Assembly: GCA_002715465.1 (NCBI GenBank)
Contig: PAYY01000035.1
Location: forward strand, 1 to 64,000
Origin: Fidelibacterota bacterium
GTDB taxonomy: Bacteria > Marinisomatota > Marinisomatia > Marinisomatales > S15-B10
Reading direction: 5' to 3'
DNA length: 64,000 bases
Positions 36,401 through 44,834 of the stretch are shown piece by piece; the stretch's first letter is position 1, and each line of letters starts with the position of its first letter. The notes beneath the pieces are model-generated. The model made no database searches. It saw only the letters and a program-made list of their open reading frames with translations, and was not told the DNA's origin. Both the position numbers and the translations under genes were made by a program.

Positions 36401-36895
36401 CTAATTCTTCTTTTTTGCTTCTATTTTTTTTCTCATTAGAAGATATTTATCCTGATTCTGAAATTCTATTGTAAGGCGGTTAATCCAATCTTTACTTTTT
36501 TGTATATAATTTTCAACTATGGAACTTGGCTGACCTTGTGCAATCATATTTACAATTAAAATCGCTGAAGCAATAGGAATATATTGTTTTAAAGGTTCTT
36601 CATAGAAATTGTCAAGTGAACGTATTAATTCTGCTGTAGATAAATAATCATCCAATTCCGGCTTTAAAGATTGTGTAACTAAAACTGAGTCTAAAGTCCA
36701 TAATTTATAATAATCATATAGGCGACCATCCTGAATACCATTTAGATAAGATGACTTTACTAGATATTCAAACCGAGGACTTGAACCTGTTCTATCTGAT
36801 AATTGGGCCCAATCATGTCCATCCCAAAACATTTTTTGATCCTGGGCCATTGTTCCTACAAGAAGTAAGAAACTAGCGAGAAATAGTTTTCTCAT
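36401..36895 (-). CDS. Secreted helical protein of unknown function
   Basis: 164 aa with a clear signal peptide (MRKLFLASFLLLVGTMA, then Q). The mature part is mainly helical and rich in Tyr and Trp (FWDGHDWAQL; LYDYYKLWTLD) with a basic C-terminus (RKKIEAKKKN). No known motif is visible. It is followed by a small hydrophobic reading frame and a redoxin on the same strand. Confidence 0.7.
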   Translation of the reverse strand: MRKLFLASFLLLVGTMAQDQKMFWDGHDWAQLSDRTGSSPRFEYLVKSSYLNGIQDGRLYDYYKLWTLDSVLVTQSLKPELDDYLSTAELIRSLDNFYEEPLKQYIPIASAILIVNMIAQGQPSSIVENYIQKSKDWINRLTIEFQNQDKYLLMRKKIEAKKKN

Positions 36896-36900
36896 TCTCT

Positions 36901-37017
36901 TAATTACTGATTATCACGATCTGATGAGTCGACAGAATCAGAAATCCAACGAGTAATGTAAACGAGGCTTAGGCAAACTATAATGCCAATAACACTTCCA
37001 ATAATTGTAGGTATCAT
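36901..37017 (-). CDS. Possible 38-residue membrane peptide
   Basis: A short frame from ATG at 37017 to TAA at 36901 encodes MIPTIIGSVIGIIVCLSLVT and then a second hydrophobic stretch (LLVGFLILS). An AAGGA 8-9 nt upstream is a fair ribosome binding site. It fills the gap between the redoxin and the secreted helical protein. It could be a real small transmembrane protein or chance; no homologue is known to me. Confidence 0.3.
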
Positions 37018-37069
37018 TTATCTATCCTTAATTAATAATAAAAGAATTTATGTCGGAATTTTGACTGAA

Positions 37070-37576
37070 TCAGACTTTTTCATCTAATAAAGATTTTATA
37101 AGTGAGCGAATTAATTTATATGAATTATCATTTTTCTCATATTTACCGCCAGGGTGGACAAACCTAACCAACCCTTTACGATCAATCAAAAAAGTCACAG
37201 ATGTAAATTCTCTCGGACCACCTTGCAACCACCAGCTTCTCAAAGTTTTCCAATCATAATCAATCGCCACTGGAAATTTAAACCCTAGAGTTTCAATATT
37301 ATTTTCTACCTTTCCCTTATTAATTGGCTCAAGTGATTTGTGATGATAAAACCCAATGATTGTCAAACCCAGTTTATCAAATTCATTGTAGAATTCATTT
37401 AATGCGGTAGATGAAGCAATACAGAATTGACAATGAGGTCCTGTCCACCAACGCACCATAATAACTCCACCTCTTAATGATTTTAAACTTATAGGTTCTG
37501 AATTAAACCAATCGGATACTTGCCATTCAACTGGTCTTTTCCCAATCATTTTTGTATTATCAAAGTGTTGACCCAT
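37070..37576 (-). CDS. TlpA/AhpC-type redoxin, probably exported
   Basis: 168 aa from ATG at 37576. Thioredoxin-like fold with a redox pair in TGPHCQFC, preceded by IMVRWW; SVTFLIDRKGLVRF is the cis-Pro strand region, with Val-Thr in place of the usual Thr-Pro. The reading frame stays open upstream to the TPR gene's stop, and those codons give a hydrophobic leader (SRSKNFFLCLLFPI) ending ...IMG before Gln. This looks like a signal peptide whose start would be ATT or ATA, not ATG. Exported disulfide/peroxide reductases of this family act in the periplasm. Confidence 0.8.
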   Translation of the reverse strand: MGQHFDNTKMIGKRPVEWQVSDWFNSEPISLKSLRGGVIMVRWWTGPHCQFCIASSTALNEFYNEFDKLGLTIIGFYHHKSLEPINKGKVENNIETLGFKFPVAIDYDWKTLRSWWLQGGPREFTSVTFLIDRKGLVRFVHPGGKYEKNDNSYKLIRSLIKSLLDEKV

Positions 37577-37648
37577 TATTGGAAAAAGGAGACAAAGAAA
37601 AAAATTTTTTGATCTAGAAATTTTAATATTAATACTTTTTAAAATGAT

Positions 37649-39358
37649 TTATAGCTTTTTCATTGCATTATAACCTGATTCCATACGCTCTTTAAAAACC
37701 ATTGATTTCATCTTTTCTATTTCAGCCTGATATCGAGGATCTTGGCGAATTATATCAAAACGAGGATCTATCTCAATTAATTTATAATGTATCCAACCTT
37801 TAGTTACAGAATTCTCAAGCCATTCAATCGCTGATTCCTTATCTCCAATTGCTGAGTAGGCTAAAGAAAGATTTAAACGAGTTAATGATGAAACGTCACC
37901 ACCTTGATTGATATTTTCTAATTTTGAATCAATTATTTCTTCAAGTAAAGGAGTTGCCCAAGATTTACCCCACTTTCTATAAAGAAGAAAAGATAATGCG
38001 GTTTTTTGATTAAAATTCATATATTGTAGTTTCTGTAGATACAGAAGTGCTCTATTAAAATCTCTTGAGAAAAGAAAAAAGTCAGTTGCCAGTTCATTAG
38101 CATAATTGCTTCTTGGATATAGTTTTAAAAGCCGTTCAACCATCACCCTTGCCTCATCCCATCTTCCCTCAAAGCAGAATTGATGAATTAACACCGAATG
38201 TAAAAGAATATCATTCGGTTTCCTATCTATAGCTTTATTAATCATTAAATTAAAATCATCATAAGCCTCTAAAGATTGATATATCCATCCTAGTTTCATT
38301 AAATGTCGAGAATTTTTCGGATCATTATTATTAATTCTCATTTGATGTTTTAGAGCTTCACTTAAATTGCCAGTATCCAAATAGTTAACTTCTAAGTTCA
38401 AAAACTCAGAAGGTAGTCCTAGTTTCCTAGCCTTATTAAATAGTTCAATTGATTCAGTAATACGGCCTAAAGAATTCATAATTAGTGCCCGAGAACTATA
38501 TGCTTCAGGAATATTATTATCTATTAGCAAAGTTCTTGTTGATGCTTGCAAAGATAATTCGGCATTTAACTGATCGTGATTTATTAGGAACATCTTACTA
38601 TAAGAATCAGCCATACCATTATATGCAAGAGCAAAGGATGGATCAAAATTAAGAGCCTGTTTAAAATAAACTATAGATTTCTCTAAAGCCTTAAAAGTAT
38701 TCTTAAAATATTCTGATCTTCCATTAAGGTAGTAATTATAAGCCTTAAGACTTTGCGTAGGTTTTAAATTTAATATTGTTTTTTCTTTGTTTGATAGATT
38801 TGCATTTAATGTCTTGGCAATCATTTCTACTAATACTTGCTGAATATCAAAAATATCATCTATCTTATTATTAAATGTTTTTTTCCATAGACTAGATCCT
38901 GTCCGTGATTCAATTAATTCTCCTGAGATTATAATTTTATCTTTATCAATTAGAGAACTTCCTTTAAAGAGTACAGCAACTCCAAGCTCTTCGGAAATTG
39001 TACTAATGTTCTTTTGTGTGTCCTTATATTGAAAAACTGAGTTTCTTGCAATTGTCATTATATCACTGATTTTGGATAGTTTACTTATAATTTCATCTGT
39101 CATTCCATCAGCAAAATATCCATTTTCATTATCGTGATTTAGATTTATAAAAGGAAGAATAGCGATAGATCTTTTTGAGACTCTTTCTCTATCATGATAA
39201 TAATTAGTAATCGTCCAAAATAAAATGATTAATATTATAGTTATTGTACTAAGAAAAATCTTCCAATGACTATAATGCTTAAATCGTATAAAATAATTTC
39301 GAACTTTCTCTTTCAAAGAATGGAAAAGGTTTGCTGAAATATTTTCTTGACTCTTCAT
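37649..39358 (-). CDS. TolB-like/TPR membrane protein
   Basis: 569 aa. A cytoplasmic basic N-terminus (about 1-33) and one transmembrane helix (about 34-52) lead to a TolB/FlgO-like domain (SIAILPFINL ... GYFADGMTDEIISKLSKI ... VLFKGSSL) at about 60-180. Six or so TPR repeats follow (about 210-540). The architecture is that of membrane-anchored adenylate-cyclase-associated or CadC-like regulators without their catalytic or DNA-binding N-terminus. It probably assembles envelope complexes; the partner is unknown. It sits 42 nt downstream of the selenocysteine tRNA on the same strand. Confidence 0.85.
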   Translation of the reverse strand: MKSQENISANLFHSLKEKVRNYFIRFKHYSHWKIFLSTITIILIILFWTITNYYHDRERVSKRSIAILPFINLNHDNENGYFADGMTDEIISKLSKISDIMTIARNSVFQYKDTQKNISTISEELGVAVLFKGSSLIDKDKIIISGELIESRTGSSLWKKTFNNKIDDIFDIQQVLVEMIAKTLNANLSNKEKTILNLKPTQSLKAYNYYLNGRSEYFKNTFKALEKSIVYFKQALNFDPSFALAYNGMADSYSKMFLINHDQLNAELSLQASTRTLLIDNNIPEAYSSRALIMNSLGRITESIELFNKARKLGLPSEFLNLEVNYLDTGNLSEALKHQMRINNNDPKNSRHLMKLGWIYQSLEAYDDFNLMINKAIDRKPNDILLHSVLIHQFCFEGRWDEARVMVERLLKLYPRSNYANELATDFFLFSRDFNRALLYLQKLQYMNFNQKTALSFLLYRKWGKSWATPLLEEIIDSKLENINQGGDVSSLTRLNLSLAYSAIGDKESAIEWLENSVTKGWIHYKLIEIDPRFDIIRQDPRYQAEIEKMKSMVFKERMESGYNAMKKL

Positions 39359-39400
39359 TTTTAAATAAAATGTAACTTGTTAAACCTTTGGAAAGTTGAG

Positions 39401-39493
39401 CGGGAACGTGTGAGAATCGAACTCACCTCCCCACTCTTCGCGGGGACAACGGTTTTGAAGACCGCGGCGGGCACCAGCCTCGCAATCATTCCC
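39401..39493 (-). tRNA. selC: tRNA-Sec (selenocysteine, anticodon UCA)
   Basis: On the minus strand, GGGAATGATTGCG opens a long acceptor stem pairing with ACGTTCCC (7 of 8 positions, one A-A mismatch). The anticodon loop is CTTCAAA with stem GCGGT/ACCGT, giving anticodon UCA. A 6-bp long variable arm (CCCCGC/GTGGGG, loop GAAGA) and T arm GTGAG-TTCGATT-CTCAC follow, then discriminator G73. The enlarged acceptor, long variable arm, UCA anticodon and G73 are hallmarks of tRNA-Sec; serine tRNA with this arm would not have them together. CCA is not encoded. It lies between a SPOR protein and a TPR protein. Confidence 0.93.
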
Positions 39494-39501
39494 AAATATT
39501 A

Positions 39502-40446
39502 TTAAGACTCTGGACGATTGACAACAAGATAACTTAGATTTAATTCTTTTTTTAATCTGCGACCAATTGCTTCAGCTTTAGATCTCGTACTAAAGCGAAT
39601 TATTTGAACAGCAAAAAAATTTTTTCCCTTTACAGTTACCGGCCACACTTCAGCATCAAAACCACTCTCTTCCAACCTTTGGACTTGCCTTAATGCATTG
39701 TTTTTCGCACCAAATGCACCAACTTGAACTACAAATGGTTTGGAAACTGGAAAAGATTTCAAAGTGTTATTTTCAACAAGTTTTGATGATGGAAAAGATT
39801 CGCGCGAATCTTTTAGTAAATTTCTATCTTCTACCACACTAGATGGTTTCAAATCAGTTTTATACTTTGTTGATTTTGTAAATGCTTTCCGCATTCCTTC
39901 TGATAAAGGTGTAAAACTAGTATCTCCTAAGGGTCTAGTAGCTAATGGACTATCTGATGAAAAATCGTAATTGAAATCAAGTGAAGGGAAAATTATACCA
40001 TATCTATTAACATAATAGCGAGCACTATCATTTTCGCCAATAGCCAAAAGGGAATTAATTTGGAGATCTATTGCTCTCTGCAGATGTTCAGACGTAGGAT
40101 ATTCTCTGGGAAGCCTTGACATTTCTCTACTAGCCTGAGTATACAAACCTCTTGCATAAAGATATTCTCCTATTTTTGCAATCGCATCATCAGTATATGG
40201 AGAATCAGGATAATTTTGAACTATAGATTTATATGCAATTATTGCTTCTTCAGCCCGCTCCTTAACTAAAGCTGCAAGAAAAGCAACCGAATCACTATTA
40301 GGATATTTTGACCTGAGGTCAGGAATAATATTTCTTACCTCCTGAATATTTCCTGTTTCTACTTCTCTAAACAAATCAGACAAATCCTGGGATTGAAGAG
40401 AAACTAGTATTGAACTAAAAAAAAGAACCCTTTTCAATATTATCAT
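39502..40446 (-). CDS. Periplasmic TPR protein with C-terminal SPOR domain
   Basis: 314 aa. Signal peptide (ending VSLQSQ, about residue 20), then TPR-like repeats (about 20-140, YaiO/YbgF-like: YPDSPYTDDAIAKIGEYLYARG), a linker rich in Ser/Asp, and a SPOR peptidoglycan-binding domain (about 235-310: FVVQVGAFGAKNNALRQVQR). SPOR domains bind denuded glycan strands at division sites. The start overlaps the lapB-like stop by 4 nt, so it belongs to the miaB-lapA-lapB transcription unit. Confidence 0.9.
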   Translation of the reverse strand: MIILKRVLFFSSILVSLQSQDLSDLFREVETGNIQEVRNIIPDLRSKYPNSDSVAFLAALVKERAEEAIIAYKSIVQNYPDSPYTDDAIAKIGEYLYARGLYTQASREMSRLPREYPTSEHLQRAIDLQINSLLAIGENDSARYYVNRYGIIFPSLDFNYDFSSDSPLATRPLGDTSFTPLSEGMRKAFTKSTKYKTDLKPSSVVEDRNLLKDSRESFPSSKLVENNTLKSFPVSKPFVVQVGAFGAKNNALRQVQRLEESGFDAEVWPVTVKGKNFFAVQIIRFSTRSKAEAIGRRLKKELNLSYLVVNRPES

Positions 40447-41432
40447 TGGATACCTTCCATTAGTAATACTATTTCATCAATCTGACTACATAATGCATCT
40501 TCTTTTTTATTCCTTAACTCTAATTTCAATTTTGTTAATCGAAGACTTATAGATTCTTTCTCTTTACTAATATTATCATTTAAAATAGATTCTGCTCCAG
40601 AAAAGTCCCCTTTGGCAGCTAACACATTAACAAGTCCCGCAATTGCTTGGATATTCTTTTCATTTTTATCTATTAAACTACTATAAAAATCTTCCACTTC
40701 TCCAAAACGACCAAGTTCAAATAAGGCTTTTTCAATATAATCATAGATTTCTTTTCCAGCATCCGTTGTCGATTTTTTAGCAAAAATAATCCAATTAGCA
40801 ACAGCGGATTCAAGATTTCCAGATTTCTGTTCAAGATTTCCTAAATGAAGATATGGATTAGCATAAGAACTATCCTGTTTTATAGCTTTATTATAAAATC
40901 CTTTAGCCTCTTTAAACAGACCATCATCATCCCGTTCCAGTCCTTGCATAAGAAAATAATAGGAATGTTTTCTAAAGTCAGAACGCTGTATTACTTTATC
41001 TAGACGTTTGAGATACTTTGTTGCAATTTCCCAACGTTTCATTTTTTCAGAAATATCAATTAAAAACTCCAAGGCCCATCGGTTTTTTCTGTCAAATTTT
41101 AATATGCGATTAGCACTGTCTTCAGCTCTATCAAATCTACCAACTTCATAGTAATCTAAAGAAAGACTTTTATATATATCAATTTTCATCGCGACAGAAA
41201 GATGCCGTCGGAATGTCAATGATCTATGGATCTTAATAGCCTGATTAGCTTGGGATCTTAACCTAAAAATATCGCCCAACTTCAAATAAGCTCTTATATT
41301 TTCTGTGTCTTCCCGTATTAACTCTCGAAGCTTCTCAAAAGCACCATCACTATCATCTAGCAAAAGTGCCTCGAGAGCTTCAATATATAAAATGCTGGAA
41401 TCTTTTTTGCGGTGAAAGAGATTGAAATTCAC
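40443..41432 (-). CDS. LapB-like TPR protein (no rubredoxin domain)
   Basis: 329 aa made of TPR repeats (about 15-310), including AIKIHRSLTFRRHL, the segment typical of LapB (YciM; E. coli has AIRIHQ-type). In E. coli LapB coordinates lipopolysaccharide synthesis with LpxC turnover and ends in a rubredoxin-type zinc domain; here the C-terminus has no CxxC pair (single Cys in DALCSQ), so that domain is absent, and there is no N-terminal membrane helix either. It overlaps the lapA-like stop by 1 nt. Similar function is plausible but unproven. Confidence 0.8.
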   Translation of the reverse strand: MNFNLFHRKKDSSILYIEALEALLLDDSDGAFEKLRELIREDTENIRAYLKLGDIFRLRSQANQAIKIHRSLTFRRHLSVAMKIDIYKSLSLDYYEVGRFDRAEDSANRILKFDRKNRWALEFLIDISEKMKRWEIATKYLKRLDKVIQRSDFRKHSYYFLMQGLERDDDGLFKEAKGFYNKAIKQDSSYANPYLHLGNLEQKSGNLESAVANWIIFAKKSTTDAGKEIYDYIEKALFELGRFGEVEDFYSSLIDKNEKNIQAIAGLVNVLAAKGDFSGAESILNDNISKEKESISLRLTKLKLELRNKKEDALCSQIDEIVLLMEGIQ

Positions 41433-41749
41433 TATTCTTCCTCTTCATTAGCCTCAATTATTCCTTCATTAACTGTAATATTCCTTAAGGAATTAATCTC
41501 ATCAGCTAATTTCCTATTATGCATTCGCAGTGCACGAGATTCGGCCTTATTTGTTAAAACAACAGATAAAGCCATTATATAACCAATCAAGACTCCAAAA
41601 CCAATAGTAACAATTAAGATAATAGCAACTGGAACATCTTCGAATTTTCTAAAAATTAAATCTATAACCACAGTTTCTGTATTTTTCATAAGAACCCAAA
41701 GCATAGCAAGTAAAACCAAGGTTCCAAAAAACAACTTAAATAATCGCAC
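41432..41749 (-). CDS. LapA-like (DUF1049) inner-membrane protein
   Basis: 105 aa with two transmembrane helices (about 5-22 and 40-64) and a short coiled-coil tail (about 70-90). The helix-NTETVVIDL-helix layout is the LapA/DUF1049 form, whose E. coli member works with LapB in lipopolysaccharide assembly. The gene overlaps the miaB 3' end by 14 nt and the lapB-like start by 1 nt, showing tight coupling. Confidence 0.88.
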   Translation of the reverse strand: MRLFKLFFGTLVLLAMLWVLMKNTETVVIDLIFRKFEDVPVAIILIVTIGFGVLIGYIMALSVVLTNKAESRALRMHNRKLADEINSLRNITVNEGIIEANEEEE

Positions 41750-43067
41750 TACTTATTTCCTTTTTTTCATCTAATTCTCCAAAGAGTGATATACCTCGAG
41801 CATCAACTATCTTGACATTCACAAAATCTCCAATTTGGGTGTCTTTTTTAGGAAAAATCACCCATTTATTAGCATCAGTCCTTCCAGCCCACTGTTGATT
41901 CGATTTCTTACTATTTTTTTCCACTAATACTTTTACAACTTTACTAATTTCTTTTTCATTCCTTTTTATTGTATGACTTTGCTGGAGCTTAATTAATTTT
42001 TGCAAACGATCATCTTTAACTTTTTCTGAAATATGATTACTATACTCAGTTGCTTTTGTCCCTGGTCTTGGAGAATATTTAAATGTAAATGCGGAATCAA
42101 ATATTATCTGTTCCATTACATCCAATGTATCTTCAAAATCTTTATCTGTTTCACTGGGAAAACCAGCAATAATATCAGTTGAAAGACCACAATTAGGAAG
42201 TACATTCCTTATATGTTCAGCTAAGTGGATAAATTCAGATTTTGTATATGTACGATTCATCTTTTTTAAAATTCGATCAGATCCAGCTTGTAAAGGCAAG
42301 TGAACTGAATTACAGATATTCGATTTATCTCTCATAACAAAGAGCATTTCATCATTAATATCTTTAGGATGCGGCGATGTAAATCTGATCCTCTTCACAC
42401 CTTTAATTTCTGAAATAGAGTTTAATAACTCGGGAAATCGTGTTTTATTTGATTCATAAGAATTAACATTTTGTCCAAGCAAAGTTATTTCTAAAAAACC
42501 TTCGTCAACAGCTTGTTCGACTTCTTCAATTATACTTTTAAGGTTCCGACTACGTTCTCTACCTCTAGTAAATGGTACTATACAGAAAGTACAAAACTTA
42601 TCACAACCTCTCATAATTGAAACCCATGCATTAACACCTTCCTTTCTTGATGGAAAAAGGTTCTCATATACTTCGAATTTAGAAAGTCGTGTATCAACGA
42701 TAGAGTCTCTTTTGTACTCCTGGCGCTTTAACAAACTTGGAATATGTCTATAAGAATCAGGCCCAAGAACAAAATCAACATATGATTTATTGTATAAAAT
42801 ATCATCTTTTACATGTTGGGCCATGCAACCAAGAATCCCGATTAATATTTCCGGTCTTTCTTTTTTTAAGTTTTTCAGAGTTCCAAGTCGAGAATGAATC
42901 TTATCTTCAGCATGCTCTCTAATAGCACATGTATTTAGAAAAATAGCGTTAGCATCAACTTCAGAATTAGTTGGCGTATAACCAGATTGTTTCAAAAGTC
43001 CAGCCACTAACTCAGAATCAGCAACATTCATTTGACAACCATATGTTTCTATATAATATGTTTTCAT
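41736..43067 (-). CDS. miaB: tRNA-2-methylthio-N6-dimethylallyladenosine synthase
   Basis: 443 aa. The N-terminal UPF0004 domain has Cys11, Cys47 and Cys81 (ETYGCQMN, LNTCAI, LGCMAQ) holding one Fe-S cluster. The radical-SAM motif CxxxCxxC is at Cys155, Cys159 and Cys162 (GCDKFCTFC). A C-terminal TRAM domain (about 375-435) closes it. MiaB adds the methylthio group to A37 of tRNAs reading UNN codons. It is the first gene of a unit with lapA, lapB and the SPOR gene. Confidence 0.97.
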   Translation of the reverse strand: MKTYYIETYGCQMNVADSELVAGLLKQSGYTPTNSEVDANAIFLNTCAIREHAEDKIHSRLGTLKNLKKERPEILIGILGCMAQHVKDDILYNKSYVDFVLGPDSYRHIPSLLKRQEYKRDSIVDTRLSKFEVYENLFPSRKEGVNAWVSIMRGCDKFCTFCIVPFTRGRERSRNLKSIIEEVEQAVDEGFLEITLLGQNVNSYESNKTRFPELLNSISEIKGVKRIRFTSPHPKDINDEMLFVMRDKSNICNSVHLPLQAGSDRILKKMNRTYTKSEFIHLAEHIRNVLPNCGLSTDIIAGFPSETDKDFEDTLDVMEQIIFDSAFTFKYSPRPGTKATEYSNHISEKVKDDRLQKLIKLQQSHTIKRNEKEISKVVKVLVEKNSKKSNQQWAGRTDANKWVIFPKKDTQIGDFVNVKIVDARGISLFGELDEKKEISSAII

Positions 43068-43131
43068 AATATAAAATTAGTTTTTTGATCGAAAAAATTT
43101 CAGAATACTGCTAATAAATGGGTGTGGTTTT

Positions 43132-44082
43132 CTATCTCAAATCTCTTGCAAGAAAATAATGTTCAGGATCCTGAGGAGTACCCAAATAATGAACTTCATA
43201 GTGTAAATGGCTTGCTGTTGATCTTCCAGTGTTGCCCACTTGACCAATAATGTCCCCTCTCAATATCTTTTGTCCCCTCTTAACAGAAATCTCATGTAAA
43301 TGAGCATAAAATGTATGATAACCATAACCATGGTTAATTTTTATTGTTTTTCCATAATTACCCATTGTTCCAGCTGAAACTACTTTACCATTAGCTGTGG
43401 CATAAACTATAGTGCCTGTATTAGCTGAAATATCTAACCCATGATGAAATCTTTTTTCTCCTGTAAAAGGGTCATTTCTATACCCTATACCAGTATTAAG
43501 ATAACCACCATTTAAAGGTCTAATCGAAGGAATTGAAGTCAATTTCTGAGAGTTATCCTTTATAGTATTATAAATGGCAGTATAGCTTTCCTTCTCTAAT
43601 CGTACTTTTCGAACTAATTCACTAATATCCATTTCAATATTATTTATCTTTTCTTCAATTCCAGGAAGTAGTTTACTTAAATTAGATTTTGTTATATCTG
43701 TATATCCTCCAACACCTACTTGTCGAATATCCTTATCAATAGGTGGAAGATTTGCATAGATTCTAAGTGCCTTATCTTTTTTTTCAAGCTGATCCATCTC
43801 ATCTTGAATATTACTTAAGTTTGATTGAAGATCCGCAAACATAGATACGAGTGATGAATTTTTTTCTCGAATATCTTTTAACTTAGACTGGTACAAATAA
43901 CGAGTCATTACTTCAGCTGTAAAAGATAACAGCACTGTACATATAATGATAATTAAAATCGATGTTACAATAAAAGAACTTTGCGATAAAGACCATTGTT
44001 GCACGTTAATATCATTATCATCTCTAATTATAACAAACCGCATGCTTCCACGAGGCTTTCTTTTTCGATTAAAAAATTTCAT
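43132..44082 (-). CDS. M23-family (LytM) peptidoglycan endopeptidase
   Basis: 316 aa. One transmembrane helix (about 35-57) anchors a periplasmic coiled coil (about 62-115 and 140-170), followed by a LytM domain (about 205-310). Zinc ligands are visible as His213, Asp217 (HHGLD) and His294 (HLHYE), with catalytic His261 (AHLH). The membrane anchor-coil-LytM layout is that of MepM- or EnvC-type enzymes acting in wall growth or division. It lies upstream of miaB on the same strand (about 64 nt gap). Confidence 0.93.
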   Translation of the reverse strand: MKFFNRKRKPRGSMRFVIIRDDNDINVQQWSLSQSSFIVTSILIIIICTVLLSFTAEVMTRYLYQSKLKDIREKNSSLVSMFADLQSNLSNIQDEMDQLEKKDKALRIYANLPPIDKDIRQVGVGGYTDITKSNLSKLLPGIEEKINNIEMDISELVRKVRLEKESYTAIYNTIKDNSQKLTSIPSIRPLNGGYLNTGIGYRNDPFTGEKRFHHGLDISANTGTIVYATANGKVVSAGTMGNYGKTIKINHGYGYHTFYAHLHEISVKRGQKILRGDIIGQVGNTGRSTASHLHYEVHYLGTPQDPEHYFLARDLR

Positions 44083-44187
44083 GATTCCATTGGATAAGCT
44101 TTCAAGAATTTTATACTACAAGGTAAAATATACAACGATAATTAACCAAGTAATGAACTAGCAATAAAAGTATCCATTTTATAGACT

Positions 44188-44577
44188 TCATTTGTTCAAT
44201 GGTTTTGCTTCTGACTCCTCTTCTTCTTGTCCATCTTGGTTATTACTATATTCATTTCTAATATCTTCTAAACGATTTTCCTTCTTTATTATTTCCTCTT
44301 TAATATTTTTTGCTTCTTTCACATACTTAAAAAATTTATCGTTGCCTGTGAAATTTGAAACATTTTCTATATCTGTAGAATCAAAAACAAAATTTCCAAT
44401 ACTCGCAAAACATTGTTCAAGGTCACGTTCTAATTGATGAATCTCAAGTTTCACCTTACCAACCTTAGTCAATTCTTCTGTTTTTGAAGCAGCAACTTTA
44501 CCAAGTTCTTCAGCCTTCTCAGCCGCAACACTTCCTACTTCTTTAATATTTTTTTTTATATTATCCCAAACAGGCAT
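44188..44577 (-). CDS. Coiled-coil protein of unknown function
   Basis: 129 aa, charged, with no signal peptide. The N-terminal half (about 5-45) is a helix with repeated KVAASKTEEL-type heptads, and a second coiled coil spans about 90-112. It ends in an acidic, Gln/Glu-rich tail (GQEEEESEAKP). A perfect AGGAGG precedes the ATG by 6 nt. It looks like the small 'apolipoprotein-like' helical stress proteins but is not assigned to a family. Confidence 0.78.
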   Translation of the reverse strand: MPVWDNIKKNIKEVGSVAAEKAEELGKVAASKTEELTKVGKVKLEIHQLERDLEQCFASIGNFVFDSTDIENVSNFTGNDKFFKYVKEAKNIKEEIIKKENRLEDIRNEYSNNQDGQEEEESEAKPLNK

Positions 44578-44628
44578 TTTTTCCTCCTATTGTATAATTA
44601 ATTGGACATAAAGTGTATTCAATAAACA

Positions 44629-44799
44629 TCATTTACCCCATCTCTCATTAGCCCAATGAGCAAAATAAAAGATAGTTACACCACCCACAAGAGATTGAAC
44701 TTCAAGTATTAAGTTCCTATCACGTACTCCCAAATAGAGGCCTGAGAGAACTGATAATAGTGCCATAACTTGCAGTGATCGAAATAACAGATATTTCAC
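44629..44799 (-). CDS. Small two-helix membrane protein
   Basis: 56 aa from a GTG at 44799 (an internal ATG at 44766 is possible) to TGA at 44629. It has two hydrophobic stretches (SLQVMALLSVLSGLYLGV and LVGGVTIFYFAHW) flanked by basic residues and ends NERWGK. It lies in the spacer just downstream of gatB and upstream of the coiled-coil gene. Length, hydrophobicity and position make a real small membrane protein likely; function is unknown. Confidence 0.5.
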   Translation of the reverse strand: MKYLLFRSLQVMALLSVLSGLYLGVRDRNLILEVQSLVGGVTIFYFAHWANERWGK

Positions 44800-44834
44800 A
44801 GTTTACACATCTACAATATTTTATTCTATAAAAT

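Noticed and set aside
37070..37576. Selenocysteine in the redoxin
   Set aside because: Its active site is encoded as ordinary Cys codons (HCQFC) and no in-frame TGA interrupts the gene.
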